Positions 1 to 8,180 of a stretch of 64,000 nucleotides of DNA are shown here, piece by piece (positions within the stretch are counted from its first letter, which is position 1; each line of letters starts with the position of its first letter). The translations under genes and the position numbers were made by a program. The stretch comes from Mesorhizobium_G sp050247155. GTDB taxonomy: Bacteria; Pseudomonadota; Alphaproteobacteria; Rhizobiales; Rhizobiaceae. The DNA is taken from contig JBFWUS010000022.1 in the NCBI GenBank assembly GCA_050247155.1, positions 1 to 64,000 on the forward strand. Reading direction: 5' to 3'. The notes beneath the pieces were generated by a model. It had not been told where the DNA came from, did not search any database, and saw nothing but the letters and a program-made list of their open reading frames with translations.

Positions 1-8
1 CCGATCTA

Positions 9-109
9 CCTTCTCCCACAAGGGGAGAAGGCAGATCGCGTCTCAGCTTGCGCCAAGTCTAGCTGAGGCTGCGGTGCAGAGCTCCACCTTCTCCCCTTGT
101 GGGAGAAGG
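9..109. repeat. Rhizobial palindromic intergenic repeat upstream of argS
   Basis: Two 23-base blocks at 9-31 and 87-109 are exact reverse complements of each other. Each is also nearly self-palindromic (TTCTCCC...GGGAGAA), so either could fold alone or both could pair into one long stem. The second block runs into a GC-rich tail (110-140) of the kind that follows such palindromes in Mesorhizobium-like genomes. It resembles rhizobial intergenic mosaic elements (RIME). It ends about 40 bases before the argS start. Family assignment is from memory of the motif; the palindromy is directly visible. Confidence 0.75.
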
Positions 110-175
110 TGGCCGAGCGAAGCGAGGTCGGATGAGGGGTGTTGGCCCGAGCTCAAACATAGTTGGCATATCATC

Positions 176-1933
176 ATGAACATCTTCGCCGACTTCACCG
201 GTCGGATCGCAAAAATCGTCCAGGCTTTTGACCTGAAAGACAATTCCGGCGCAGCGGTCGATGCCTCGCGCATTACGGTCGAGCCGCCGCGCGACGCGAG
301 CCACGGCGATCTGGCAACCAATGCCGCCATGGTGCTGGCCAAGCCCGCCGGCCAGAATCCGCGCGCGCTGGCCGAGCGCATCGTTGCCGAACTGGTCAAG
401 GATACGGATGTTGAGCGGGCGGACGTTGCCGGCCCCGGCTTCGTCAATCTGAAGCTCAAGGACGATTTCTGGCGCAGGCTTCTGGTCAACATCCTGGAGC
501 AAGGCGCGGATTTCGGCCGGCAGACCGTTGGCGCAGGCAGGAAGGTCAATGTCGAATATGTCTCGGCCAATCCGACCGGGCCGATGCATGTCGGCCACTG
601 CCGGGGCGCCGTGGTCGGCGACACGCTGGCCAACATGCTTTCCTTCGTCGGCTACGACGTGACCAAGGAATATTACATCAACGACGCCGGCGTTCAGATC
701 GACGTGCTCGGTAAGTCTGTTTTCCTGCGCTACCGCGAAGCTCTGGGCGACGATATCGGCGAGATCCCCGCCGGGCTTTATCCGGGCGACTATCTTGTGC
801 CGGTAGGGCAGGCCTTGGCCGAAGAATTCGGCCGCACCCTGTTGCAGATGCCGGAAGATCAGGCGCTGGCCATCGTCAAGGACAAGACCATCGATGCGAT
901 GATGCAATTGATCCGCGAGGATCTGGCGCTGCTCAACGTCCATCACGAGGTCTTTTTCTCGGAGCTGACGCTCCACGCGGACAACGCGAAGGCGATCAAG
1001 GCCGGCATTAACGCGCTGACGCTGGCCGGCCACGTATACAAAGGCACATTGCCGCCGCCAAAAGGGCAGAAACCGGAAGACTGGGAAGACCGCGAGCAGA
1101 CCCTGTTCCGGTCCACCGCCGTTGGCGACGACATGGACCGGCCGTTGGTGAAGTCGGATGGCTCGTACACCTACTTCGCCGCCGACGTGGCCTATCTCTA
1201 CGACAAGTTCGGCCGCGGCTTCGACGAAACGGTGTTCGTGCTCGGCGCCGATCATGGCGGCTACGTGAAGCGCCTGGAGGCGCTGGCTAAGGCGATTTCG
1301 GGCGGAAAGCTCGAGATGACCGTCCTTCTCTGCAACCTCGTCAAGTTACTTCGTGATGGCGAGCCGGTGAAGATGGGCAAACGCCTGGGCACTTTTATCA
1401 CTCTGCGCGAAGTGGTCGAGGAAGTCGGCCGCGATGCGATTCGTTTTATGATGCTTTATCGCAAGAATGACGCGCCGTTGGACTTCGACTTCGCCAAGGT
1501 GACCGAACAATCGAAAGATAATCCGGTCTTTTATGTGCAGTACGCTTCGGCGCGTTGCCACTCCGTTTTCCGGCAGGCGCGGGAGCAGTTTGCTGGCGCG
1601 GTGTTCGATCGCGGCGAGCTGAGCGCCTCCGTGCATCTCCTTGGCGATGAAGGAGAAATCGCGCTGGTGAAGAAGCTGGCCGAATACCCGCGTCTGGTCG
1701 CGGCCGCGGCGGAAGCGCACGAGCCGCATCGCCTTGCTTTTTACCTCTACGACCTCGCCAGTACTTTCCATGCACACTGGAATCGGGGCACGGAGAATAT
1801 CGACTTACGCTTTGTTAAGGCTAACGATCGATTATTGTCCGATGCCAGGCTGGGTCTGGTGCAGGCAGTATCCGATGTCTTGACGTCGGGCCTGACGCTG
1901 ATCGGGGCGGATGCGCCCACCGAAATGCGCTAG
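176..1933 (+). CDS. argS: Arginyl-tRNA synthetase
   Basis: Charges tRNA-Arg with arginine in the cytoplasm (class I aminoacyl-tRNA synthetase). The 585-residue product has the class I signature as ANPTGPMHVGH and a KMSK-like loop as VKMGKRLG, followed by the all-alpha DALR anticodon-binding domain at the C-terminus. The frame is open upstream to 74, but that stretch is translated repeat; the ATG at 176 begins the usual MNIFADF-type N-terminus and is preferred. It heads the conserved argS / SPOR protein / nagZ / scpA / scpB series. The second half contains three TTA leucine codons (1346, 1805, 1832), which are rare in this GC-rich window. Confidence 0.97.
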   Translation: MNIFADFTGRIAKIVQAFDLKDNSGAAVDASRITVEPPRDASHGDLATNAAMVLAKPAGQNPRALAERIVAELVKDTDVERADVAGPGFVNLKLKDDFWRRLLVNILEQGADFGRQTVGAGRKVNVEYVSANPTGPMHVGHCRGAVVGDTLANMLSFVGYDVTKEYYINDAGVQIDVLGKSVFLRYREALGDDIGEIPAGLYPGDYLVPVGQALAEEFGRTLLQMPEDQALAIVKDKTIDAMMQLIREDLALLNVHHEVFFSELTLHADNAKAIKAGINALTLAGHVYKGTLPPPKGQKPEDWEDREQTLFRSTAVGDDMDRPLVKSDGSYTYFAADVAYLYDKFGRGFDETVFVLGADHGGYVKRLEALAKAISGGKLEMTVLLCNLVKLLRDGEPVKMGKRLGTFITLREVVEEVGRDAIRFMMLYRKNDAPLDFDFAKVTEQSKDNPVFYVQYASARCHSVFRQAREQFAGAVFDRGELSASVHLLGDEGEIALVKKLAEYPRLVAAAAEAHEPHRLAFYLYDLASTFHAHWNRGTENIDLRFVKANDRLLSDARLGLVQAVSDVLTSGLTLIGADAPTEMR

Positions 1934-1979
1934 GAACACCTGTCACCTTTTGCCCACATTGCACTGGTAGGGCCCAACC

Positions 1980-2004
1980 TGCCCACGCCCCCTGGGCGCG
2001 GGCA
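1980..2004 (+). other. GC-rich hairpin between argS and the SPOR gene
   Basis: An 11-base stem with one mismatch surrounds the loop CCT (arms 1980-1990 and 1994-2004). No T-run follows, so it is not a convincing terminator. It lies about 20 bases before the SPOR gene start and could influence its translation. Function unknown. Confidence 0.35.
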
Positions 2005-2023
2005 CGAGTGCGAGAAGTAGAGT

Positions 2024-4654
2024 ATGGCTGACAAGACCTCGAATGGCGCTTCGGGCCGTTCCGACCTGGATCCCTTTGCCGAGTTGACGCGTATCATGGG
2101 TTTTGACCCGAGGGTGCCGGTTGGTGCTGCTGCAGAAGCGGAGTCCAAAAGTGTTCAAGCCGCGAAACCCGTGTCGGAACCGGCTATCAGTGTCAAGGAA
2201 AGCCAACCAGACGCGGAAGAAGCCGCCCTCGACATCGATCTCGAGCGAGAATTGCTTGGCGCGCTTGATCGCCATGGTCCGGCGGCCAGCGATGCGCCAC
2301 AGGCAATCGATATCGATCCACCAACGCTTGAGACTGCTGACCTCGCGGACGACCAGCCCGTCGCGACAGGCGATGATCTTGATCTCCACGGCATAGAAGA
2401 CGAGATCAGCAAGCATGTTGAAGATTTCATCGCCGTAGATCGCGCCGAAGAGCCGGAGCTAGTGGCTTCAGACCAACCTGCGCCCGAAGCAAACACGGTC
2501 GAGGAAGTCCCGGTCGAAGCGGCGGAACTAGAAGCGCCTGCCGCGTTCTTTCAGCCAATGTCGGAATATGATGCGGTGAAGGAGATTCACCCTCATTCAC
2601 CGGAATTGGAAGACCAGGCGGACGGCAATGCACTGACAAGCGCGCTCGCCGATGAACTGGACCTCGAACAGTCGTTGAACGATGCATTTGCCGATACGAC
2701 GCCCCATCCAAGGCGCAATGCGGAGTGGGAACCAACACCCTTCCTGTCGGCGCGGCCGCAGCCGATGGCCGTCACCAATGACGACAGGTCGTTGGCTGAT
2801 GTCGATATGAATTTTGATGCTGCCGACGCAGAGCAAGCTGAACTGGCCGCTACGTCTGCGCTCGAAGCGGAATACAACGCTCTCCTTGGCAATATTGAAG
2901 AAACTGGTTTGGCAGACACTGATTTTGACGTCGGGCCTTCGAAGCAGCGTGAAGCAGAGATCAGAACCGCATCCATCGTGTCGGGTGGCTGGCGCAAACC
3001 GGCAGCGGTGAGCCAGGTCGACGACGTGCGTCAGCCTGTCGCCTACGATCACTCAGATCGGATCGAAGAGCGGGAGGAGGGCGAGACCTCGGCAGAGGCG
3101 GATCTGGATCTCGATCTTGCCAACGCGCTGGAGAGCGCAGTCACTGTTGAGTCCGACCGCGTGGCGCCGGAGCCGCCTGTGGTCAAATCCGAACCCATCA
3201 CCGAAGATCCTTTTGCAGCATTGGCAGCCATGGCAGCACGATATCAAACCGGTCCTCAGGAGAATGCCTGGCGCGAGGCCGCAAGCAAATACGAAGCGCA
3301 GCAGCCGGCTGCCTCTGAGCCGGCACAACCGACAGTCGCAAGGTCGTACGCCGCACCGGGCGCTAGGCCGGTTGCCCCGGCGATAGAAACGGTCGACGTT
3401 CAGGACAATGCCATCGCACTGGCGGACGACCTTGAGATACCCGAATTGGCCTATGAGGAGCCGCCGATCGACCGCTATGACGACCTCGATGCCGAGTTCA
3501 ATAATTTGCTCAACGAAATGAGCACCGGCGAACGGCGCGCGCCAACAGCCCATACATACGCCCGATCGCATCAGCAGCATGCTTATGCGGACGAACAACC
3601 GGTTCGCTCGCAGCCTTCGGACCAGCGGGTTCGACCGGAGCCAATATCGACTCACCCGGCCTATCGCGACGAACCTTATCATGCGATCAGCGACGACGAT
3701 TTTGAAAACGCCATGGCGGCATTCGACGCCGAAGCCGACGACGAGGAAGATTTCGATCAGCCGGTCGCTCCGCCTGCCGAAAAGCGTCCCCGCCGCGGGT
3801 TGTGGCTTGCCGCAGTCGTCGGCGGGCTGGCGCTCATTGGGGGGATCAGCGCGGTTGCTCTGTCGTTCGGCGGCAGCGGCATCAGCGAGATCGCGATGGT
3901 CAAGGCCGACGGCAAGCCGGTGAAGGTACGGCCAGAAAACCCAGGTGGCTCGACGGTGCCGACCCAGGGAAGCACTGTCTATGAAACCGTATCGCGCTCG
4001 GGCGCCACGGACACGTCTGCGCAGGAACGTCTGGTCGATACGGTCGAGGAGCCTCTCGATCTCCCTTCGCTGAACAACGAGGAAGTCGAGGATGATGTAG
4101 CGGCGATCAGCAAAGACGAGGATCGGGTCGAGCCGACACTCGAGTCGGACGTCGCTGCCCAAGAGACCATCGCGGTCGCGCCGCGCAAGGTGCGCACGAT
4201 GGTCGTGAAATCCGATGGCACGCTGGTGCCGCGCGAGGAACCGGTAGAGCCTCAGCAGCCACAGAAGCCGGCGGCTGCGGTCGAGGACGAACTGGGCACC
4301 GAACAAATCACGACTGGGGCAACCAAGCCAAGTGCGCCGGCAACCCCGGAACCCGCAACGGTGGCGGCTGTGCCTGCCGCGTTGGAAAAGCCGGCCACAG
4401 CGCCGGTTGCGGGCGGGTGGTCGATCCAAGTGTCCTCGCAGCCAAGCGAAGACGGCGCCAACAAGTCGCTGAAGGACATTTCGCGCAAATATGCCGGGGT
4501 GATCGGCGACCGCAGCCCCAACATCGTCAAAGCCGAAGTCGACGGCAAGGGCACGATGTACCGGGTTCGCATTCCGGCCAGTTCCCGGGACGAGGCGATC
4601 CGGCTCTGTGGCGACCTCAAGGCGGCCGGCGGAAGCTGCTTCGTCACCAAATAG
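2024..4654 (+). CDS. SPOR-domain membrane protein, probable cell-division factor
   Basis: An 876-residue protein with a long acidic N-terminal region rich in Asp, Glu, Ala and Pro and probably disordered (about residues 1-585). One membrane segment follows a basic RRGLW stop at roughly 590-613. A periplasmic linker then leads to a C-terminal SPOR domain at about 795-875 (starts GGWSIQVSSQPS, ends CFVTK). SPOR domains bind denuded septal peptidoglycan, so it probably sits in the inner membrane and localises to the division site. The position between argS and nagZ is conserved in rhizobia. The long region before the membrane segment would be cytoplasmic; no domain is recognisable there. The division role is inferred from the domain and the neighbours. 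Confidence 0.88.
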   Translation: MADKTSNGASGRSDLDPFAELTRIMGFDPRVPVGAAAEAESKSVQAAKPVSEPAISVKESQPDAEEAALDIDLERELLGALDRHGPAASDAPQAIDIDPPTLETADLADDQPVATGDDLDLHGIEDEISKHVEDFIAVDRAEEPELVASDQPAPEANTVEEVPVEAAELEAPAAFFQPMSEYDAVKEIHPHSPELEDQADGNALTSALADELDLEQSLNDAFADTTPHPRRNAEWEPTPFLSARPQPMAVTNDDRSLADVDMNFDAADAEQAELAATSALEAEYNALLGNIEETGLADTDFDVGPSKQREAEIRTASIVSGGWRKPAAVSQVDDVRQPVAYDHSDRIEEREEGETSAEADLDLDLANALESAVTVESDRVAPEPPVVKSEPITEDPFAALAAMAARYQTGPQENAWREAASKYEAQQPAASEPAQPTVARSYAAPGARPVAPAIETVDVQDNAIALADDLEIPELAYEEPPIDRYDDLDAEFNNLLNEMSTGERRAPTAHTYARSHQQHAYADEQPVRSQPSDQRVRPEPISTHPAYRDEPYHAISDDDFENAMAAFDAEADDEEDFDQPVAPPAEKRPRRGLWLAAVVGGLALIGGISAVALSFGGSGISEIAMVKADGKPVKVRPENPGGSTVPTQGSTVYETVSRSGATDTSAQERLVDTVEEPLDLPSLNNEEVEDDVAAISKDEDRVEPTLESDVAAQETIAVAPRKVRTMVVKSDGTLVPREEPVEPQQPQKPAAAVEDELGTEQITTGATKPSAPATPEPATVAAVPAALEKPATAPVAGGWSIQVSSQPSEDGANKSLKDISRKYAGVIGDRSPNIVKAEVDGKGTMYRVRIPASSRDEAIRLCGDLKAAGGSCFVTK

Positions 4655-4674
4655 CTTCACATAGGTCTCATTTT

Positions 4675-4706
4675 AAGCGGCGTCGCCTCCGGGCGGCGCC
4701 GTTTCG
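4675..4706 (+). terminator. Candidate intrinsic terminator after the SPOR gene
   Basis: A GC-rich stem (AAGCGGCG ... CGCCGTTT, with an inner TCGCC/GGCGG pairing around TCC) is followed by TTTCGTTTT. It lies 20-50 bases after the SPOR gene stop and about 50 bases before nagZ. This suggests that at least part of the transcription of nagZ-scpAB starts independently. Confidence 0.6.
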
Positions 4707-4753
4707 TTTTGCCGGACGTGCGAAACGGCCGAAATCCAACTAATCTGAGCGCC

Positions 4754-5773
4754 ATGACCGAATCAAAAGCCATGATCCTGGGCTGCTCCGGCAAGTCGCT
4801 GACGCCGGACGAGATAGCCTTCTATCGCGACCAACGGCCCTGGGGTTTTATCCTCTTCGGCCGCAATGTCGGGGAGGCGGAACAGGTCCGTGATCTGGTT
4901 GGTCAGATGCGCGACAGCGTCGGACGTCCCGGCGCGCCAGTGTTTATCGACCAGGAAGGCGGCCGCGTGCAGCGTCTACGCCCGCCGCTCGCGCCGAATT
5001 ATCCGGCGGGTTCGGCGCTCGGCGCGCTGTATCGCTCCGATCCGGATATCGGCGTGCGCGCAACCTGGCTGTTGTCGCGGCTACACGCCTTCGACCTGGC
5101 CAAGCTTGGCATCACCGCCGACTGCCTGCCGGTACTGGACGTACCGATCGAGGGCTCCAGCGACGTGATCGGGGCGCGCGCCTACGGCAATGACCCCGAG
5201 ACCGTAGCCATTCTCGGACGCGCCGCCGCCGAGGGGCTGATGGCCGGCGGCGTGCTGCCGGTGATGAAGCACATGCCCGGCCACGGACGCGCTTTCGCTG
5301 ATACTCACTTCGAGCTGCCGACCGTCGAGACGCCGCTGGAAGAATTGCGGGCGCATGATTTCGCACCGTTCAAGGCGCTGAACACGCTGCCGATGGGTAT
5401 GACAGCGCATGTCGTCTTCAGCGCCATCGACCCCGCCGCGCCAGCAACAACCTCGGAAAAGGTCGTGCGCGAGATCATTCGCGGCGAGATCGGATTCGAT
5501 GGCCTTCTGATGAGCGACGACACCTCGATGAAGGCGCTTTCTGGGGATTTCCGCGAGAAGGCTGAAGCTATCCTTGCCGCCGGGGTCGATATCGTTCTTC
5601 ACTGCAACGGCGTGATGGAGGAAATGGCGGGCATCGCGTCCGGAACCAGCGCCCTGATGGGCAAGTCGCTGGCGCGGGCTGACCGGGCCATTGCCCGCCT
5701 GCAGAAGCACGACGCGGCGCATGAAGACGAAGTACGCGCCGAATTTAGTCAATATTTCGAGATGGTTGCTTAG
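4754..5773 (+). CDS. nagZ: Beta-N-acetylhexosaminidase (peptidoglycan recycling)
   Basis: A glycoside hydrolase family 3 enzyme that removes N-acetylglucosamine from anhydromuropeptides in the cytoplasm during cell-wall recycling. The 339-residue length fits single-domain NagZ. It has the family hallmark KHMPGHG (His in the mobile catalytic loop) and the nucleophile motif MSDDTSM, plus QEGGRVQRLR near residue 70. The ATG at 4754 starts MTESKAMILGCSG, the normal N-terminus; the frame is open further upstream but without support. It lies five bases before scpA, so the two are probably co-transcribed. Confidence 0.96.
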   Translation: MTESKAMILGCSGKSLTPDEIAFYRDQRPWGFILFGRNVGEAEQVRDLVGQMRDSVGRPGAPVFIDQEGGRVQRLRPPLAPNYPAGSALGALYRSDPDIGVRATWLLSRLHAFDLAKLGITADCLPVLDVPIEGSSDVIGARAYGNDPETVAILGRAAAEGLMAGGVLPVMKHMPGHGRAFADTHFELPTVETPLEELRAHDFAPFKALNTLPMGMTAHVVFSAIDPAAPATTSEKVVREIIRGEIGFDGLLMSDDTSMKALSGDFREKAEAILAAGVDIVLHCNGVMEEMAGIASGTSALMGKSLARADRAIARLQKHDAAHEDEVRAEFSQYFEMVA

Positions 5774-5778
5774 AGGAC

Positions 5779-6627
5779 GTGAGCGAGACCGACAAACCAC
5801 AGCTTGAGGCGGAACCGGCTCGACCGGTGCCGATGGATGAGTTGTGGAATGATAATCGGCCGGAAAAGGCATCGGATGAGCCGCTGCTGAACGTCGATGT
5901 GGCCGGCTTCGAAGGGCCGCTCGATTTGTTGCTGCACCTTGCGCGCAACCAAAAAGTCGATCTGACGCGAATCTCGGTCTTGGCGCTGGCTGAGCAATAC
6001 CTAACCTTTATCGAGCAGGTACGGGAGCTTCGTCTCGAAATCGCGGCCGACTATCTGGTGATGGCCGCTTGGCTGGCCTTCCTGAAATCCAAGTTGCTGA
6101 TCCCTAAGCAAGCTGGGCCTGACGGCCAGACCGGCGAGGATCTGGCCGAAGTGCTGCAATTCCGGTTGCGACGGCTCGAAGCGATGCGCGACGCCGCGTC
6201 ACGCTTGATCAACCGCAATCGGCTTGGTCGCGACGTTTTCCAGCGTGGCATGCCGGAAGCCGTCATCATTGAAAAGCGCAATGAATACAGCGCGTCGCTC
6301 TATGATCTTCTCAGCGCTTATGCGGCGCTGCGGCAGAAGAAGGCGATCACCAACGTGTCGATCGAAAAGCGCCAGGTTTGGTCCCTCAAGGATGCGCGCG
6401 ACATGCTGATGCGAATGTTGGGCGAACTGGGCGATTGGGCGGCGCTCGACCGCTTCCTGATCGATTACCTCATACCGCCCAGCCAGCGTACCACTGCACT
6501 GGCCAGTAGCTTTGCGGTGAGCCTCGAATTGGCCCGCGAAGGCATCGTCGAAATCAAGCAGCTCGAGCCCTTTGCGCCGATCTTCATGCGCGGCAAAGCG
6601 GGCGGCAAGCAGGCAGTGAGCGTGTGA
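5779..6627 (+). CDS. scpA: Segregation and condensation protein A (kleisin)
   Basis: The kleisin subunit of the bacterial SMC-ScpAB condensin. It bridges the SMC heads and recruits ScpB. The 282-residue product has the typical N-terminal motif FEGPLDLLLHLARNQKVDL (about residues 44-62) that contacts the SMC neck, a charged middle, and a C-terminal winged helix. The predicted start is a GTG at 5779, only five bases after the nagZ stop; an in-frame ATG at 5833 is an alternative but would remove only poorly conserved residues. It overlaps scpB by four bases (ATGA), which indicates translational coupling. Confidence 0.94.
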   Translation: MSETDKPQLEAEPARPVPMDELWNDNRPEKASDEPLLNVDVAGFEGPLDLLLHLARNQKVDLTRISVLALAEQYLTFIEQVRELRLEIAADYLVMAAWLAFLKSKLLIPKQAGPDGQTGEDLAEVLQFRLRRLEAMRDAASRLINRNRLGRDVFQRGMPEAVIIEKRNEYSASLYDLLSAYAALRQKKAITNVSIEKRQVWSLKDARDMLMRMLGELGDWAALDRFLIDYLIPPSQRTTALASSFAVSLELAREGIVEIKQLEPFAPIFMRGKAGGKQAVSV

Positions 6628-7370
6628 TGATGGACAGGTCCAACGCGGCCCTAAAGCCCCTCGAAGTCGAGGACGCCATGAACGACGATCGGACGGAGCC
6701 CGAAAATCCCGCCGAACGGCTGGTTTTGGCCGAAACCGCGCGCATGGCCGAAGCGATCGTCTTTGCCAATGCGGCTCCCGTCAGCGAAGCCGCCATTGCC
6801 GAGCGCCTGCCCGCCGGCAGCAACATTCCGGCCGCGATGCTGCTGCTGCAGCAGATTTATGCCAAGCGCGGCGTTAATTTGGTCAAGGTGGGAGATGGCT
6901 GGGCCTTCCGTACAGCCGGCGACCTGTCATTCCTGATGAGCCGCGATGCGCTGCAACAGAAAAAACTGTCGCGCGCCGCGCTCGAAGTGCTCGCGATCAT
7001 TGCCTACCACCAACCGGTCTCGCGCGCCGAAATCGAGGAAATCCGCGGTGTCGAGACCTCGAAAGGCACACTCGACACGTTGCTGGAGACCGAATGGATC
7101 AGGCTGCGTGGTCGCCGCCGCACGCCTGGAAGGCCGGTGACTTACGGCACGACGGACGCGTTCCTGGATCATTTCCAGCTTGAATCCGTGCGCGACCTGC
7201 CCGGCATTGAGGAATTGAAAGGGGCAGGGCTGCTGTCGCCGCGCATGCCGGCAAACTTCTCGGTGCCGACGCCGCCCGTCGATCCCGATGAACTGACTGA
7301 GGATGAAGATCCGCTGACGGATATCGACCTCGAAGAGCTGGGATTGCTCACGCCGAAGGACCGGGATTGA
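6624..7370 (+). CDS. scpB: Segregation and condensation protein B
   Basis: The accessory (kite) subunit of the SMC-ScpAB condensin complex, which dimerises and binds the middle of ScpA. The 248-residue product has two winged-helix domains; recognisable family segments are IIAYHQPVSRAEIEEIRG and the RRRTPGRPVTYGTTD stretch. The C-terminal tail after about residue 205 is acidic. It starts inside the scpA stop codon (ATGA). The operon appears to end here, because the next genes are an inserted toxin-antitoxin pair with its own control region. Confidence 0.95.
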   Translation: MMMDRSNAALKPLEVEDAMNDDRTEPENPAERLVLAETARMAEAIVFANAAPVSEAAIAERLPAGSNIPAAMLLLQQIYAKRGVNLVKVGDGWAFRTAGDLSFLMSRDALQQKKLSRAALEVLAIIAYHQPVSRAEIEEIRGVETSKGTLDTLLETEWIRLRGRRRTPGRPVTYGTTDAFLDHFQLESVRDLPGIEELKGAGLLSPRMPANFSVPTPPVDPDELTEDEDPLTDIDLEELGLLTPKDRD

Positions 7371-7390
7371 TAGCAGTCACCGCGTGACTA

Positions 7391-7403
7391 GCGATAATAT
7401 CAC
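7391..7403. promoter_or_regulatory. Toxin-antitoxin operator half 1 (imperfect palindrome)
   Basis: GCGATAATATCAC is an imperfect copy of the palindrome found 34 bases downstream (centres 7397 and 7431). It is probably a binding site for the downstream Xre-type antitoxin. It lies immediately upstream of the predicted -35 element. Confidence 0.55.
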
Positions 7404-7432
7404 TTGATCTGTGGGCTGGATTAGGCGATATT
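7404..7432 (+). promoter_or_regulatory. Predicted promoter of the toxin-antitoxin operon
   Basis: TTGATC (7404-7409) is separated by exactly 17 bases from GATATT (7427-7432). The -10 element lies inside operator 2. The expected start of transcription, about seven bases further on, coincides with the GTG start codon at 7439, implying a leaderless toxin message. Predicted by eye only. Confidence 0.45.
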
Positions 7433-7438
7433 ATCGCC
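7424..7438. promoter_or_regulatory. Toxin-antitoxin operator half 2 (perfect palindrome)
   Basis: GGCGATATTATCGCC is a perfect palindrome around a single central T and abuts the toxin start codon. Repressor bound here would cover the predicted -10 element. A second imperfect copy lies at 7391-7403. Confidence 0.6.
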
Positions 7439-7687
7439 GTGAAGACAATCGTCCTTACACATGCCGCCGCGAAAGATCTTGACGCGCTTCCCCAGGCGGC
7501 GCGGACAGCCGTAGACATAGCACTCTCTCGTTATGCCATTTCCGGCGAGGGCGACGTCAAGCGATTGCAAGGTCGCGATGGTTTTCGGATGCGCGTCGGC
7601 AACTATCGAGTTTTGTTCGATGAAGATCGGACAACAGTGCTGGCCGTTTATATCGGCAGGCGCGCGACGACGACCTACCGACGTTGA
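7439..7687 (+). CDS. RelE/ParE-family toxin
   Basis: An 82-residue basic protein of the RelE/ParE fold (starts MKTIVLTHAAAKDLDALP; later GFRMRVGNYRVLFDED and a C-terminal VLAVYIGRRATTTYRR). RelE members are usually ribosome-dependent mRNA endonucleases; ParE members inhibit gyrase. The KRLQG...FRMRVGNYRV pattern is more RelE-like. The start is a GTG directly after a palindrome, with no Shine-Dalgarno sequence, unlike the downstream antitoxin. The toxin-first order matches HigBA and RelE-Xre modules. Target and activity are inferred from the family only. Confidence 0.88.
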   Translation: MKTIVLTHAAAKDLDALPQAARTAVDIALSRYAISGEGDVKRLQGRDGFRMRVGNYRVLFDEDRTTVLAVYIGRRATTTYRR

Positions 7688-7703
7688 AAAGGAAGAACGA
7701 GCA

Positions 7704-8090
7704 ATGGCCGAGATTCAGGTGATCCGTAGCCAAAACGGTGAAGAAATGGTCGTCCTGCCGCGCGCCGACTATGACGCGTTGGTCGCCGCCGCAGCCGAAA
7801 TGGATGAAGATGCCGCCGATCTTGCGATGTATGACGCGCGTAAGTCGGAACTGATGGCGTCGACAAATGCGGTGCTGCCGGCCAAGGTGAGTACGCTGAT
7901 TTTGGAAGGCAACGGCCGTCTCAAGGCCATACGTCTCTGGCGATCGATGACGCAATCGGAATTGGCGGCGGCGGTGGGTATCGGGCAGGGATATTTGTCT
8001 GATCTGGAGGCCCGTAATAAGACAGGTTCGCCGGAGACGGTGGCGGCGCTGGCTGTTGCGCTAGGTGTTCCAGTTGAATGGATTGATTGA
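7704..8090 (+). CDS. Xre-type antitoxin of the RelE pair
   Basis: A 128-residue protein with two parts. Residues 1-60 carry an antitoxin-like segment (EEMVVLPRADYDALVAAAAE, reminiscent of Phd-type linkers). Residues about 70-128 form a Cro/C1 helix-turn-helix (RSMTQSELAAAVGIGQGYLSDLE). It presumably neutralises the toxin encoded 16 bases upstream and represses the operon at the two palindromes before the toxin gene. The ATG at 7704 has a good ribosome site (AAGGAAG); the frame is open upstream inside the toxin gene, but that is not used. The pair interrupts the usual scpB-tatA neighbourhood, so it was probably acquired. Confidence 0.88.
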   Translation: MAEIQVIRSQNGEEMVVLPRADYDALVAAAAEMDEDAADLAMYDARKSELMASTNAVLPAKVSTLILEGNGRLKAIRLWRSMTQSELAAAVGIGQGYLSDLEARNKTGSPETVAALAVALGVPVEWID

Positions 8091-8151
8091 GCAGCGAAAG
8101 GGCGAAATCGCGGCAGCCGCCACACTTTCTCGCCAGTTCGCGCACTATCAT

Positions 8152-8180
8152 TTGAAACCCGACGCGAAAGCGCATAGATC
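8152..8180 (+). promoter_or_regulatory. Predicted tatABC promoter inside an inverted repeat
   Basis: TTGAAA (8152-8157), a 17-base spacer and TAGATC (8175-8180) form a plausible vegetative promoter. The spacer starts with, and the -10 is followed by, the arms of a perfect 9-base inverted repeat (CCCGACGCG at 8158-8166, CGCGTCGGG at 8182-8190). A protein bound to this repeat would overlap the promoter. Confidence 0.5.

Noticed and set aside
59..1255. A 398-residue minus-strand frame across argS
   Set aside because: Antisense shadow; argS is full length with both class I motifs.
3053..4660. A 535-residue open frame on the minus strand across the SPOR gene
   Set aside because: High-GC antisense frame; the plus-strand frame has a membrane helix and a SPOR domain, and the minus frame shows only Arg/Gly-rich sequence without a domain.
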